DNA from: Gnetum montanum
Taxonomy: Eukaryota; Streptophyta; Gnetopsida; Gnetales; Gnetaceae
DNA length: 64,000 bases
Direction: 5' to 3'
Assembly (NCBI GenBank): GCA_015680685.1
Contig: MNCI01037805.1
Location: 258,309 to 322,308, forward strand
Under the pieces are notes generated by a model. It was not told the origin of the DNA. It worked only from the letters and a program-made list of their open reading frames with translations, and did no database searches. Of this stretch, positions 24,341 to 36,360 are shown one piece after another. The stretch's first letter is position 1. Each line of letters opens with the position of its first letter. The translations under genes and the position numbers were made by a program.

Positions 24341-25309
24341 AATAAGACAACAACTTTTTCAACTACACATCAACAAAGCTATCAAAACATTTCAGAAAAA
24401 GAAAAAAAATACCTAATAGGGTAAGTAAAGCAGCTTCAGCCGAAAGATGGTGAAATTCGAATTATACTAATCACAATGGTTTCATGAAATTGGGTTTTAC
24501 TTCATCATCAGCTGCACCAACAACAGCATTCTCTAAAGCAACAAAACACAGAAAACTTTTTTAAAAAGAAAAAGAAAACTTATCGACTATGGTGGACCCT
24601 ATAAGTTCGAATTTCAGCAGTAAAAAGTAACAAAAACGCCATGAAAGAAGGTCGAAATTGCGTCGCAAGGCAACCTGCTACTTAGATTTAGGCCTACTCA
24701 CGAAATGCCCTCTCCCAACACAGAGTGCTCCAGGCACCAGATACAGAGGCCGCAAGATCTCATTGACAAACAAAAACATCAAAAAAACAAAAATAAAAAA
24801 TGCAATGCGCAAAGGGTCAGATGGTAGTGCATGTAAGAAATTCTCTTCAGAGGAAGATCAGATATGCAGGTGGGATTAGTTATCGTCACTCCCTTTGCTT
24901 TCCACGACATATCTTCCAAACCAAACATTGTACAAACAAAACGGCAGAAACAAGAATAATATTACAAATAGAATCAAGGAAGCGCGAAGTTCTACCACAT
25001 CACATTGCTTGAGTCTGCTAAATTGGAGATTGAGAATGAATGGTGAAAGGCTTGACTGCTTGTTCTGGCCTCCTTGCTCTGGTATTTTAAGGCGATCCGA
25101 CTGCTTCTCTTGGCCTCCTAGGGTTCTGCTCGGTAAGGTAACAGGGTTCCAAAACCCTACTTTATTTCCTAAAAATAAGAAAAATCATGATTTTGTAAAA
25201 ACCTAGAGTCTATTAATCAAGTATCGGGCATCCTGGGATAGGCGCTTAAAACGTTAAGAGGCTTGGGTGCGTAATTTGGGGGGGCGGTGTCGACCTCCGG
25301 AAAAGAAGT
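24341..25309. other. Unassigned DNA left of the LINE
   Basis: Mixed composition with A-runs and no recognised coding region. A CT/AG-balanced part at 25020-25150 looks like plant 5' UTR sequence on the minus strand, but no gene can be built from it. Confidence 0.4.
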
Positions 25310-26657
25310 TTTATTAATATTAAAAGTGTATCAATTACACTAACGTGAATAAGTCGGAAGGATTAAGGGGAAGGGGAAACTAAGATACTCCAGAACAACC
25401 TTAAAAATAAACGATTATAAAGGAGGAAACCATCGTCCACACAAACTAACTCGTTACAAGAGAGAATGACATAAAATTAGATGAGGCAAAGAGCTCTTAG
25501 TTAAAGACAGAGAGAGTTCCAATGGTGACTCCACACAACAGAAAAGGAAAACTTCCTTGTAGAGATTACTGATGATGAGTGTTGTTGGAACGCATAGGTC
25601 TTTCCGAAGGTTGCAGGAGATGAACCAACTGATGACTATCCAAATTGAACTTGGATGCTTGAGATGTGAGTTGGAAATGAATGAGGTGAAAGATCTACAA
25701 CTTCTCCAACTTGGTGAGTAATCATTTATTAGAATAATTTGTCCTATGAAATATAACATTGCATCTTCACTTCCAAATATAATATAAAATAGTAGGCCTA
25801 ATAACTTTCCATGGAAAATTGAGATTAGCAGAAGTTATGTTCAAAAAGTGGAATATGGCATCATCTTGAGATAGCTTGTATGATGGAAAAACTTTGGAAG
25901 CCCACTCCCACACATGCTGAGCAAAGGGACAATGCCAAAACACATGGACAAAGTCATATTGTCCACCATAGAGAGGGCAATTGGGATTGGGAATCCTTAG
26001 ATATTCTAAACGTTTACCAATAAGTAGACCATGGAGGAGGAGACACTAGAGGAACTGCTTAATTTTGGGGAGGGTCGGAAGTTTCCAAATATGTTGGAAG
26101 AGAGGGATCCAAAATGTTACTGACTCTTGTTTGTGCCAAGACTTATTGCAGCGTTGAATGACCTGGGATGAGTTGTGCATAAGGTGAAAGGGGACAGATG
26201 GTCGGTAGGGCAAGAGTTTAACCCCATTAAGCCATTGAAGGCCATGAAATGGGCTTTGCACTATAACATCAAGTTGCCAACAATTGTGGAGAAAAGAGTA
26301 AATTTGGACTAAGCAATGGTTCATTGCAGCCGACTCCCCATATAAATTATTAAACTTGACCCTCGAAATTCAATGATTAGCCAGCCTAAAACAATTCAAA
26401 GAAATGACATCCTTCCGATACCAAGAGGTAGCCACCTTAGCATTTGTGATGGCAAGGGGAGCGAGTGATAAAGGTAACTACCACAGACATAATCAAGAGA
26501 GGATACTAGGGTTGATCTTGAGATTAGTCTAGTCTATGTAACTGTGTAGAATTTGCCAGGTCCTCCATATGCGTTTGAAAACATGAAATCCCTGAAGAAT
26601 GATAGTGAGGGGGGAAAAGATCCAATTGACAAAATGGATGCCTTTCCAAAAGGGCTT
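25310..26657 (-). pseudogene. LINE ORF2, C-terminal part with zinc-binding domain and 3' end
   Basis: This is the continuation of the LINE at 54238-58076, separated from it by element D (TSD GGCTT at 26653-26657). Minus-strand frames contain the RVT-associated zinc-binding block: WKLPTLPKIKQFLL, then a Cys/His group (NCPLYGGQYDFVHVFWHCPF) and FAQHVWEW. Downstream is a decayed tail and a 3' end near 25310 with AATAAAACTTCTTTTCC on the minus strand and no long poly(A). Several frame breaks. Confidence 0.8.
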
Positions 26658-27468
26658 TGAAACACCTCAAAATTCGAAGGCATGCTTGCTTCACCAGGTC
26701 TTTGCAATTCGCACAGCGTTACGACAGTTCTTCAGGAGATGGATGCTCTGATTTTCAGATTGTTCGCTTCAGCAAGTTTTCTAAGTCAAGGAGTCTTGCT
26801 ACGCTACGCTACGCCGTGTAGTGTAGCAAACTTTAGAAGACGATTGCAAAAGCACAGTGCTACGCTATGGTGTGTTATGCAATGTAGCGCAGCGTAGCAA
26901 AAGCTGGACAGTTAGTCCCCTCACCTGACTTCAAGTCCTTCGGTAATGTTTCTTTTCGTTAGAAAGCAGTGAACTTGGCCAAAACAGGTCATGTTTGCTG
27001 CTATGATACACTAAGCTACATGGCGCAGCGAGGCGTAGCAATTCTACGGAAGTGACAAAAGGCATCTCAAAGGGCAGGATTAGCAAGTTCGCAAGTTTCG
27101 CAGTGCAAAAGGCAAAGTTTGTAGATTGGCGACGTTTTTGCGACTAAGGACAATTGCTACACTATGATATGCTACGTAGTGTAGCATAGCGTAGTAAATC
27201 TGTGACTAGCAGTCACAACACTATGAAGGTTCCCAACACATGCAGCATGACACAACGTAGATTTTTGCTTCAAACTGACGGTTACACTACGCTGCGCTGC
27301 GTAGCGTAGCACAGCGTGACAAGATGCTATGCTATGCTAAGGACTACGCTACAAAGCAAGGCAAGACGTGGTAAGCAGTTACGCGACATTAATGCACCTC
27401 ACCTAATTGCATTGTTGTCTTGACAACATAATTACGACGTGGCAGGTTTGTAATTACGGCATGGCAAG
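26658..27468 (+). repeat. 5' LTR of Tat-like element D, first half
   Basis: Begins TGAAACACCTCAAAATTCGAAG and matches 52681-53510. It is cut at 27468 by element C. GCAAG at 27464-27468 is the target duplication of C. CGTAGC palindromes are frequent (near 26798, 26860, 27000, 27155, 27290). The left flank GGCTT (26653-26657) is the target duplication of D. Confidence 0.93.
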
Positions 27469-29063
27469 TGTACTGTCCGAAATCGTCGGTCTCTGGTTGG
27501 AATGAAATAGAAACCTAAAGATCCCTGGACACGTACAGAAGATCCTACCTTTGCTTGAGGGCAAGCTGGAGTTAACGAAGGCAGAGTACCTTGAGTGGTC
27601 CGCACGCAGATCAGGCAAGGATTTCCCCGAATGTACACCGATATACTGTATGCTAGGTTATATGTAAACGATGTAACTAATGTAAAACGGAGCGTAAACG
27701 TACAGGAAAATAAGTAATGAGCATGCAATAATTATCGAAAAACTGTAACAAATCTTAGCAAAACAGATGTGATAATATTATTGTGAGACTGAAAGTTACA
27801 ATGCACCGGTCTAACGTAGTTGTGAATCTGACACAAGGCAGACGAAGAGCCTCGGTGGATGCACAGGGATGATTGTGTACTAGTTTAACTACAGGCACAG
27901 CGTGAAGGCTGTATGCTCAGCATGCAAGGTTAAGGTTCAGCGTACAGGGTTTCTGCTTTGCTCTCTGATTTCTTAGCGTCTTTGGTTTCTTTTTTGTCTT
28001 TGGTTTGCTCAAAATTGCCAACCCCAGTCTAGTGAAAAATTGGGGTTTTTATACAAGTTTAGACGTGAGACTTGGGTTTCGAGAGGGGATGATTGGCTGT
28101 GGAGTGCTGGACTTTCGGGTCGGGTGGCATGTGATGCGTTGACCGAGTGCGAAAGAATGAAATTTTACAAGTGTACAACGTGCTGCATGTATACGACCGA
28201 GTGCGAAAGAATGAAATTTTACAAGTGTACAGCGTGCTGCACGCCAGCGTATACACATTGGACATATGACCTCGACGTACAGACTTGATCAAAACAAAAG
28301 ACATCGTTCGACCTTCAGATTTGAATTCGGATGCCATGAGGATGCTGCTTGTGGGTGTTTAGCTTGGTTGACCTTGATCTGACACGGTGCTAGAGAGCTT
28401 TGATTGGTATACGTTGTGCTATACACTAGTCATACACTTTGTACATGTTGGGCATATACGTCGGGCGTACATGTCGTATCTGCTGGGCATATACGCTAGG
28501 CGTACAGGATGTACATGCTCAATGTATGAACTCCAGAACGCATGATGTCAACACCTGATGATTGCTCTGTTCGTATGAGTTGATACTTTGTACAAAATCT
28601 TGCTCTGAAGTGTTGTTTTCATGCCGTCTTCGGGGGTTGCATGCTAGACGTATACGTCAGTCATACATGCTGAGTGTACATGTGAGGTTGTGTACGCTAG
28701 GCATATACACTATGAATGTATGCTGGGCGTATACGCTGTGAATGTATGTTGTGCGTATATGCTGGGCGTATACGCTGTGAATGTATGCTGGGAGTATACG
28801 CTGAGAATGCACACTTGGGCGTATACGTTGGGAATGCATACTTAGTGAGGACTAAGTATCTTGAGCTCCGAAATTGCCATGTTTGATACCAGATGTCGTC
28901 GTGGTCATCTGTGGGTCCCAGGGAACTGCTTCTTGTTGAGTTCGACTCTGCTTGGCTTAATGCTGTGTGTGGGGCCCTCAAGCTTTAGGCATGCTGGGGA
29001 GTGTCATGACTTAGCTCGATTCTCGTTGGAGGAGTACTAAGCTTAGAATTTTGTGGTGTTTCA
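27469..29063 (-). repeat. 3' LTR of element C
   Basis: Read on minus it starts TGAAACACCACAAAATTC at 29063 and ends ...TTTCGGACAGTACA at 27469. It is nearly identical to the copy at 43957-45391. It carries a duplicated 55-60 bp segment (ACCGAGTGCGAAAGAATG at about 28140 and 28196) and a repeat built of GGCGTATACGCTGTGAATGT at about 28640-28850. TATA box TATAAAAA on minus at 28053-28046. Confidence 0.95.
28640..28850. repeat. GGCGTATACGCTG tandem array in the C LTR
   Basis: About seven copies of a roughly 30-bp unit with GTATACGCTGTGAATGTATG, each holding the palindrome GTATAC or GCGTATACGC. The copy in the 5' LTR is at about 45000-45185. It lies upstream of the TATA box. Confidence 0.85.
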
Positions 29064-30399
29064 TTAGCCCCTCTTTGTTGACGCTTGGAGGAGTCGACCC
29101 GAGAGGCGTCGACAAAGAAGTACAAAACACCACAAGCAACTTAGTAGTATTGTCCTTCAACACTTTACCAGATGTCATCACACCGTGTCTAGTAGTACAT
29201 TAAGTTTGTAGTTGGATAGGGAAATGGAAATTGTGGGGATTGGGAACTGATAAAGGGGATGCTCTGGTGTGTATACCGGTTATGCTGATCCTTGTCGATA
29301 GCGATTATTTAGTAGACTCAAAATCAAGACATGAGACGTGCATCCTTTGGCAGAACAAGACTCTTGCTTGGTGTTTTTTAAGAGGACTTATTGGCACAAC
29401 CAAAGCCACGTGATGAGGTGTTGGTTTCTTTGGAGGAATAGGGTCTCTATTTAATGTTTCGAGGGAACCTGTTGGCGAAGAGCCAAAGCCATGCAACGAG
29501 ATGTTACTTGATCGTTTGAGACATAAGCATTTGCTTTCACGGCAACTACCTTCCCGCCAAGGGCTTATATGGGAAGGGCCGCATTTTTTTTTGGTGCATG
29601 CTTAGATGCCATGTTGTGGGTTGTAACTGCTTAAGAGTGGTGCAGTGTGCGACAGTGTGTTCAATGTTTCAGGCTGTACTGGGTGTGTCCAGGATGTAAT
29701 TAAGTGGACGATGTTGAGGGGTAGGTGGGGTATGTAATGGGAGGTGTACTAGTGAATGGTTTGATTTGTCTTGTCATGTGTGTTATGAACAATGTATTAC
29801 CTTGTTGTTGTGATGAAGTGCATTCTTGTATGAACACCTCTAAGTGTCATCCTGCAAAGATAACTCCAAGAAGACAAGAAAACCATGAGTGAGTAAGCAA
29901 GTTTAGACTTGAATAGCTACTAATGAAATTAAGGCAACAGAGGAAATTTCAGGCACTGTATATGAATAGCAACAATGTTGTCAGGATCGGCTGATGACGA
30001 GCGAGGCAGCGACTCTGATGAAGTTTGAATGCAACCACAGATCAAGGAACCAGAGATGAAATTGCCAGTTTATAGTCGTGGCTGACTATCATGGGTTAGT
30101 TTAATGTCATGACCCGTTGGAGATTGCCCGTTTAGCGTCGTGGCGGACGGTACATTGCCAGTTTCTAGTCTTGGCGAACCGTGAAGAGGCAAACTAGTTT
30201 ATAGTCTTAGCGGACTCTGGTGAATGAAATTGCAGCAGTTTAATGTCGTACCAGACGGATACTAGTTTATTTTCATTGCGGACATTTTGTGGTATCAGTT
30301 TACCATCGTAATGCCAGGACGATGGTTCGTACCTGAGTCCATGCTTAAACATGAAACGGTTTCAAGAACAAGTGATTGGTCAGGTTTGGAAGGTCATTC
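29064..30399 (-). mobile_element. 3' internal region of element C: hairpin, polypurine tract and motif array
   Basis: Non-coding between integrase and the 3' LTR. At 29064-29135 an inverted repeat (TTCTTTGTCGACGC / GCGTCAACAAAGAG on minus) runs into the polypurine tract ACAAAGAGGGGCTAA and the first bases of the LTR. At about 30060-30320 is a diverged array of GACxxTAAACTxGC units (seen on plus as AGTTTAATGTC and AGTTTATAGTC). The part between them has no recognised function. Confidence 0.7.
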
Positions 30400-33300
30400 C
30401 CTTCCATGTTAGCTAGTTTGAATGCTCTATTGTCGTACGCTTTGGTGATCAAATAGGGCCCTTCCTAGTTGGCTGAGAATTTGTCTGGGTGTTCCCGAAT
30501 GGCTTTGAGCACAAGGTCACCTTCCTTGATAGGGCGCTTATGAACATCGTACCGATGGCATTGTCGTCGTCATTTTTGATACCATTCAATTTGATCAAGC
30601 GCACGTATATGTTCCTCCTCCACCGAGTCCAAGTCAATGATGCGTAGGTCATTGTTTTGCCCTTCGTCGAGAAATCCGAAAAGTGTGATCCTTTAGGACG
30701 GTACCTGTAATTCCAAGGGTAGAACAGCTTCTGAACCATAAACAAGACTATATGGAGTTTTATCTGTGGAAGTCCGATGCGTAGTGCGATAAGCCCACAA
30801 CGCGTATACTAACTGTTCATGCCATCTTTTCTTGCTTTGGGTAAGCATCTTTTTAAGTACTGTAATGATGGTTTTATTTGTGGCTTTAGCTTGCCCATTG
30901 CTCTGAGGGTAATAAGGGGATGAAAATGAGTGTTTGATCCCTAGGCTTTCACAGAAAGTTCTGGTTTCGACACTGCTAAATTGTGGCCCATTATCAGTGA
31001 TGATGGTCATGGGGATGCCAAAATAGGTCATAATGTTTTCAAGGATGAAGTTGCATATGTGTTTGGATGTGGTTTTTCTAAGGGGAACAACTTCTACCCA
31101 CTTCATGAAATACTCTGTAGCGGTTATGATGAAGCTATGCCCTGTAGAAGATGAGGGTGTTATTGGTCCGATAAGGTCCAACCCCCACTTTTGAAAGGGC
31201 CAGGTGATTTGTGCTGTATACAACTCATTTGGTGGAACATGTATCAAATTGCTATGTTTTTGACAGATACTGCACATTTTAGCCTTGGAGAGACAGTCAT
31301 ACTCCATGTGTGGCTAATAATAGCCCAAACGTCTTATTTTCATTGCCATTGCTTTAGGTGCTATGCGTCCTTCGCATAGTCCATCATGCACTTGCTCGAC
31401 GATGTTTTGGGCATCAGCGCTACTAATGCACGTTAGTAATATGCCTTCATAGGATCGACGACACAATGTGTCCCCTACTAGTGCATATTATCGAGAACGT
31501 TTTCGTACTGCGTCCTTTTATACATTTGTTAAATGTTGCGGTGTTTCACTGCGTAGAAGGTACTCTTTTATGTCGTCATACCATTCTATCGCGTGTGTTG
31601 TACTAACGGATGCAATTGGTAGTTCATCGAGAGTATCAGTTATGGGTTTAGCACAACTGATTATAGAGCTTAGCAACATATGGAACATGTCAGGCAATAT
31701 GTTCAGAGCTAGTGTGGCAAGTGCGTCTGCAATGGTGTTATCATTTCTGGAGACATGTTGCACAGCCATGTTTTCGAATCGCTTCAGTAAATGTTTAGCT
31801 AAGTCACAGTATGGTTGTAAATGTTGTGCTTTGCATGTATAAACATATGTGACTTGGTTTAAAACTAGTTGTGAGTCTCCCCTGACCACGAGTTGTGTGA
31901 TGTTGGAAGTTAATGCTGCTGTAAGGCCCCTAAGGAGACCTTCGTATTCTGCTATGTTGTTGGTATAATGAAAGTTGAAGTGGTAAGCAAAGGGTCGGAT
32001 CTCCTCAGAGGGATAGGTGATGATGGCGGCAGCACTCCTCCCTCGAGAGGTGGATGCTCCATCAAAGTTCAAAATAACATCATACTCATCGGGAACTATG
32101 TTTATCGCGCTCACGTTTTCATCTGGAAACTCTGGCTCGACTATTGCTTGATCATGTGTTGGTGATGTAGTTAGTTGATTCGTTATGGCTTGACCTTTGA
32201 CTGACGACTGCGCTATATAATGTAGGTCGAATTCGGCTATTATGGCTTTCCAACGCGCTATTCTGCTTGACTTGTAAATGTTACTGGTGATGGGCCTGAG
32301 CACATTATCTTTGCAGATTATGTTGGCTTGGTTATGGAAGAGGTAATGTCGCCATTTCTTTAGGGAAAAGACAAAGGTTAAACATGACCTTTCCACCTCG
32401 TTGTACTTCTTTTCTTGGGCCACTAATGCATGGCACAAATAATAAACAGGGACTTCGGTCCCATCGTCTCGTTTCTGGCAGAGCATGAAAGCGATGGACG
32501 AATCTGACGTAGCGAGATAGATGTAGAAAGGTTTATTGTTCTGTGGGGGGTACACTATTGGTAACTGAGCTAGTGCTATCTTAATGTGGTCGAAAGCTTC
32601 TTGGCATTGTGGAGTCCATTCAAAATGGGCATTCTTTTGCAGTAAATGATTCATGGGTTTCAACTTGTCTGTCAATTTTTCTATGAAGCGCTTGATGAAT
32701 TGTAATTTGCCTTGTAGACCCCAAAGTTTAGTAATATTGCTTGGTGGTTTTAAATTGATAACAGCTTTAACTTTATCTAGGTCCACTTGTATTCCTGTTT
32801 TTGACACTACGGAGCCTAGTATCTTGCCCGTTTTTACTCTGAAAACACATTTCTTTGGATTGAGCCTAAGTTCATATTTTAAGTAATGTTTTAGGACCAA
32901 ATCTAAATCTTGGATGTGTCGCTCTGGTGTTTTTGATTTAATTGCGATGTCATCTACATAATCATTGAGCGAATGCAACATATAGTCACTAAAAATGAAT
33001 GTCATTGCCCTTTGATATGTGGCCCCAGCGTTCTTGAGACCGAATGACATCATCGTGTAACAAAAGATGCCCCATGGTGTCATAAAGGTAGTCCAGAGCT
33101 GATGCTCCGGGTTAATGCGTATCTGGTTATATCTTGAGAAGCCATCCATAAAAGATAATAAGGCATGCTCAACAGTTGAGTTGACAAGTTGATCGATGCT
33201 GGGTAGGGGGAAATCATCTTTTATAGTCACAACGTTGAGATCCCATAAGTCAATGCATAGGCGAATGCTTCTGTTCTTTTTCGGGACAATGACCATGTTG

Positions 33301-33839
33301 GATACCCAATCAGCTTAATCAACAACCCGAATGAAACCTGCCTGATAGAGTTTGGTGATCTCATTGCGAACTGCTAACGCTACCTCAGGCTTAACTTTTC
33401 TTGCTTTTTGTTTCACTGGCTTTAACTTTGGATCGAGTATAATATTGTGCTGGACGATTCGAGGATCTAACCCGGGCATGTCCGTGTAAGACCAAGCGAA
33501 TGCTTTTATGTTGTCTCGAAGCACGTCTTCTATGTCTTTGGCCAGTTGAGGTTGCAATAGTGTACTCAATTTTAATATCCTGATTTCACTATCAGGCATA
33601 GTGATGGGGGTTTCACTCAACGGGTCTTCAGTGATGCTATCAGCTTCTATGTCAAGGGACTTTGTCGTACCTTTGTAGCTGTCTAGCGTTTGTTGTGTTG
33701 AGGCTATGATTGTGTCATCCGTTGATAGACCTAAGTTGATGGAATTTATGTCGATTTCTCTTGTGATCTTTCTATATGGTCCATTGATGGTCAGTGGTTT
33801 GGATAAATGCTGATAATCCATCGAGCTTGCTCCTGCCAA
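30400..33839 (-). pseudogene. pol: Tat-lineage pol of element C: RT, two RNase H domains, integrase
   Basis: From ATG at 33839 the frame is open to 31518 except for a TAA at 33315-33317 (VVD*AD). RT blocks: IRLCIDLWDLN, FPLPSIDQLV, FMDGFSRYNQI and the catalytic YVDDI. RNase H 1 follows, then the archaeal-type RNase H (LNFDGASTSRG, NNIAEYEGLLRGL, DNTIADALATLAL). The integrase zone at about 31400-30400 has CSICQKH of the zinc finger, GLDLIGP with the first Asp, TDNGPQFSS with the second Asp, and NGQAKATNK where the third catalytic residue, Glu, is Lys. There are several stops and frameshifts around 31510 and 30700-30500. Best preserved pol of the window, but not intact. Confidence 0.93.
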
Positions 33840-33939
33840 TAAACGGAGGGCAAAGTGATCTAGTAGATGTTGTTACGCGTTCCTTGGCAACGTAAATCAT
33901 GTGTACATGTATGGTGGTGGTTTATCGTCGTATCGAGAC

Positions 33940-34035
33940 GCATGGCAGTTTAAGGCCTTACCGGGCCATATGCGGTAGTTTAAGGCCTTACTGGGCCATA
34001 TAGTTTAAGGCTTTACCGGGCCGTATACCATGATT
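33940..34035 (-). repeat. Motif array between pol and the antisense gene in element C
   Basis: Three or four copies of GGTAAGGCCTTAAACT-type units on the minus strand (plus: AGTTTAAGGCCTTACCGGGCC). Same core as the arrays at 6120 and 47370. Confidence 0.75.
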
Positions 34036-34684
34036 TGACAATTCCTAGTTGCCGTATAATTTGTACCGAAGAGTTTGCGCCAAAATGTTCAGTGTGGGCA
34101 TCTGAAGTTGGTTTACCAAGGAATACGGTATGTGGTAGTGTTCGTTATCTTGTCATTTTGTTTTACATATTCCTCGTGCTTTGTAATTTAAACAATTTTT
34201 AATTGAAATTATTAAAATATTAAAAATATCAAAGGTAGCGGTGGTGGCAGCAGGGTCAACTCGACGCTATATATAGGGTGGTGGGCGTGAGCGTTAACCT
34301 ATCAGTTTCAAAGGCAGCATAAACATAAGTTGCAGCGTGAGCGTACACCTAAGCTGCAATGTAAGCGTAGAGAATGAAACCCTAGCATGAATGTAGAGCA
34401 ACAAATCTCGACATCAGCGTAGAGCAGCAAACCCCGGCGTTAGCATAGAGCAGCAAACCCTGACATAAGCATGTGAGGTTAGCGTACAAGACACTAGAAT
34501 GGGCAAGGGCAAGGAGGTAGAAGGCCAGGGGAGGAAAGGGCCCGAATTGACTTTCGCGGAGGAAAGTGAGGCCATGTTGCAGTGTTTTCCTAGGCCTAGG
34601 ATTCCATCATGGCTTGGATCGGCACATAGGTAGGCTCTAATCTTACCTCAGTTAATTATTTTTATTTGTATGTGTTATCTGGCG

Positions 34685-35115
34685 TAGACAGTCTTGGCAG
34701 CGTACAGGGTCTGTACATTGAGCGTAGACAATTTTGGTAGCATACAGGGTCTGTATGCTGAGCGTGGATAGTTTTCGTAGCGTACAGGATCTGTACGCTG
34801 AGCGTTAACGATTTTCGCAGCGTACAGGATCTGTACGTCGAGCGTTAACAGTTTTCACGGCGTACAGGATCTATATGCTGGGCATAAACAATTTTGGTAG
34901 CGTGTAGAGTCTACACACTGGGCGTGAACAGTTTTCGCAGCGTACAGGATCTATACGCTAGGCGAAAATAGTTTTCGCAGCGTATAGGGTTTGTACGCCA
35001 GGTGTAAACAGCGTATAGGGTTTGTACGCTGGGCGTAAATAGTTTTTTTGACAGCGTATACGTTGAGTGTAAACGATTTTTTAACAGCGTATATGCCGAG
35101 TGTAAATGGTTTTTT
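34685..35115. repeat. GCGTACAGGATCTGTACGC tandem array in intron 1
   Basis: About nine units of 45-55 bp, each with GCGTACAGGNTCTGTACGCT and GAGCGTAAACAGTTTT variants, fill intron 1 of the antisense gene. The words resemble those in the LTR array of the same element (GGCGTATACGCTG). Period and unit drift toward 35110. Confidence 0.85.
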
Positions 35116-36256
35116 GACATTTCGTTTCGTTTTTCTATTTCATTTTGGTGTATAGTTGATTTATCATGGCTTTCTGGTTATTTGCAGGGATCTTGAGCCT
35201 TTCCTCCTAGTGGTTGAGCTGGTTGGGGTACTGGCATGGTTCGGGCCCCTTGATACCAATGAACCTACCCCTGATCTGACTATTGACAACAATGGGGTAT
35301 GGTTCAGGGAAGGGGCCTGTGAATTCCTTGCTTTCATTCTAGACAGATTCAAGGTAATGATATGGTCACACCTAAGCGAAGAAGTGGTGCGAAGCATGCT
35401 CAAATCAATGTTGCCAGGATCTTCGGATGGCGTCATGGTTTTCATGATGGACATTGACGAGGGACCTCTTGCGATTGAGGAAGGTCCATCTGGAGGGCCC
35501 AGATCTACTCGTCCATTATCGCGCGTGTGGGACTTATTGCCACGTGGGCCTCACTATCTCAATAACACTTTGTTTCTGGCTACGCGTGCGCACACATTAT
35601 TTCAGAACCCTCCGGGCACAGTGTACAGGGTAGAGAGGTAAGGTCGTTTAGTTTGTTGTTTCTATTTTTGTCGTTTAGTGTTTGCTCCTATTCTGACGAT
35701 CATTCTTTTGCAGGCCCTAGATTGATAAAGATGGGATATGCATCAATGATGACGAGCTTGCACTGGCTCATACCGCTTTAGAGGCCTTCATGGTGGGTCC
35801 CACCCTCTGCAGAGCTGTATTAGCTTAGACCAAGGATGACATTGTTCATTTCCATAAATGGTTTTCCAGGGCGTTCGCGCAATGCACGGCTCGTGGGTGG
35901 CTGCATGGAGATTGGTCACGAAATGGACCAGTTTTCCCTCGTGATGCTGACTTGGGTTCTAGCACCTCAAAGTCCATGACGGAAGGTAAGTGATGATATT
36001 TCCTAGATGCCTTAGTGTGCTTGTTCGGCTGCTGGTGTTCATACTGGTGTTATGGTTTTAAATTGTGTTTACAGTTAATGTCCCCCCTGGCGGAGACCCT
36101 ATTACGACAGGGCGAACTGAGAGTACCCTATCGATGAAGTTTGGGGAGATCAGCAAGGCACAATGATGGTTGCGTACCAGTGCCCCACCGTCTATTGTTC
36201 ATTGTTTGGATGATGCTGGCCTCATGGAGTTATTTACAACCCCGAGCCTTGATGTC

Positions 36257-36360
36257 TCCATAGCTAAAATGATTAGAATTGTTGATTCTTTTGACAACTC
36301 CGTCACCNATCCATAGCTAAAATGATTAGAATTGTTGATTCTTTTGACAACTCCGTCACC
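36257..36360. other. Duplicated 51 bp around a single N (assembly join)
   Basis: 36257-36307 and 36310-36360 are identical and separated only by N and two bases. This looks like two contigs joined without merging their overlap. It inserts 53 bases into exon 4. Subtracting them brings the exon length to 1042 nt, close to the relative in element E. Confidence 0.85.

Noticed and set aside
27432-27728. Minus ORF shared with 43957-44120 and about 1407-1634
   Set aside because: It lies inside the C-type LTR; its recurrence comes from LTR copies, not from a coding gene.
28657-28981. Minus ORFs with repeated HSQRIRPAY peptides
   Set aside because: Translation of the GGCGTATACGCTG tandem array in the LTR, not a protein.
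34911-35120. Minus ORF with repeated LFTPSV peptides
   Set aside because: Translation of the intron 1 tandem array.
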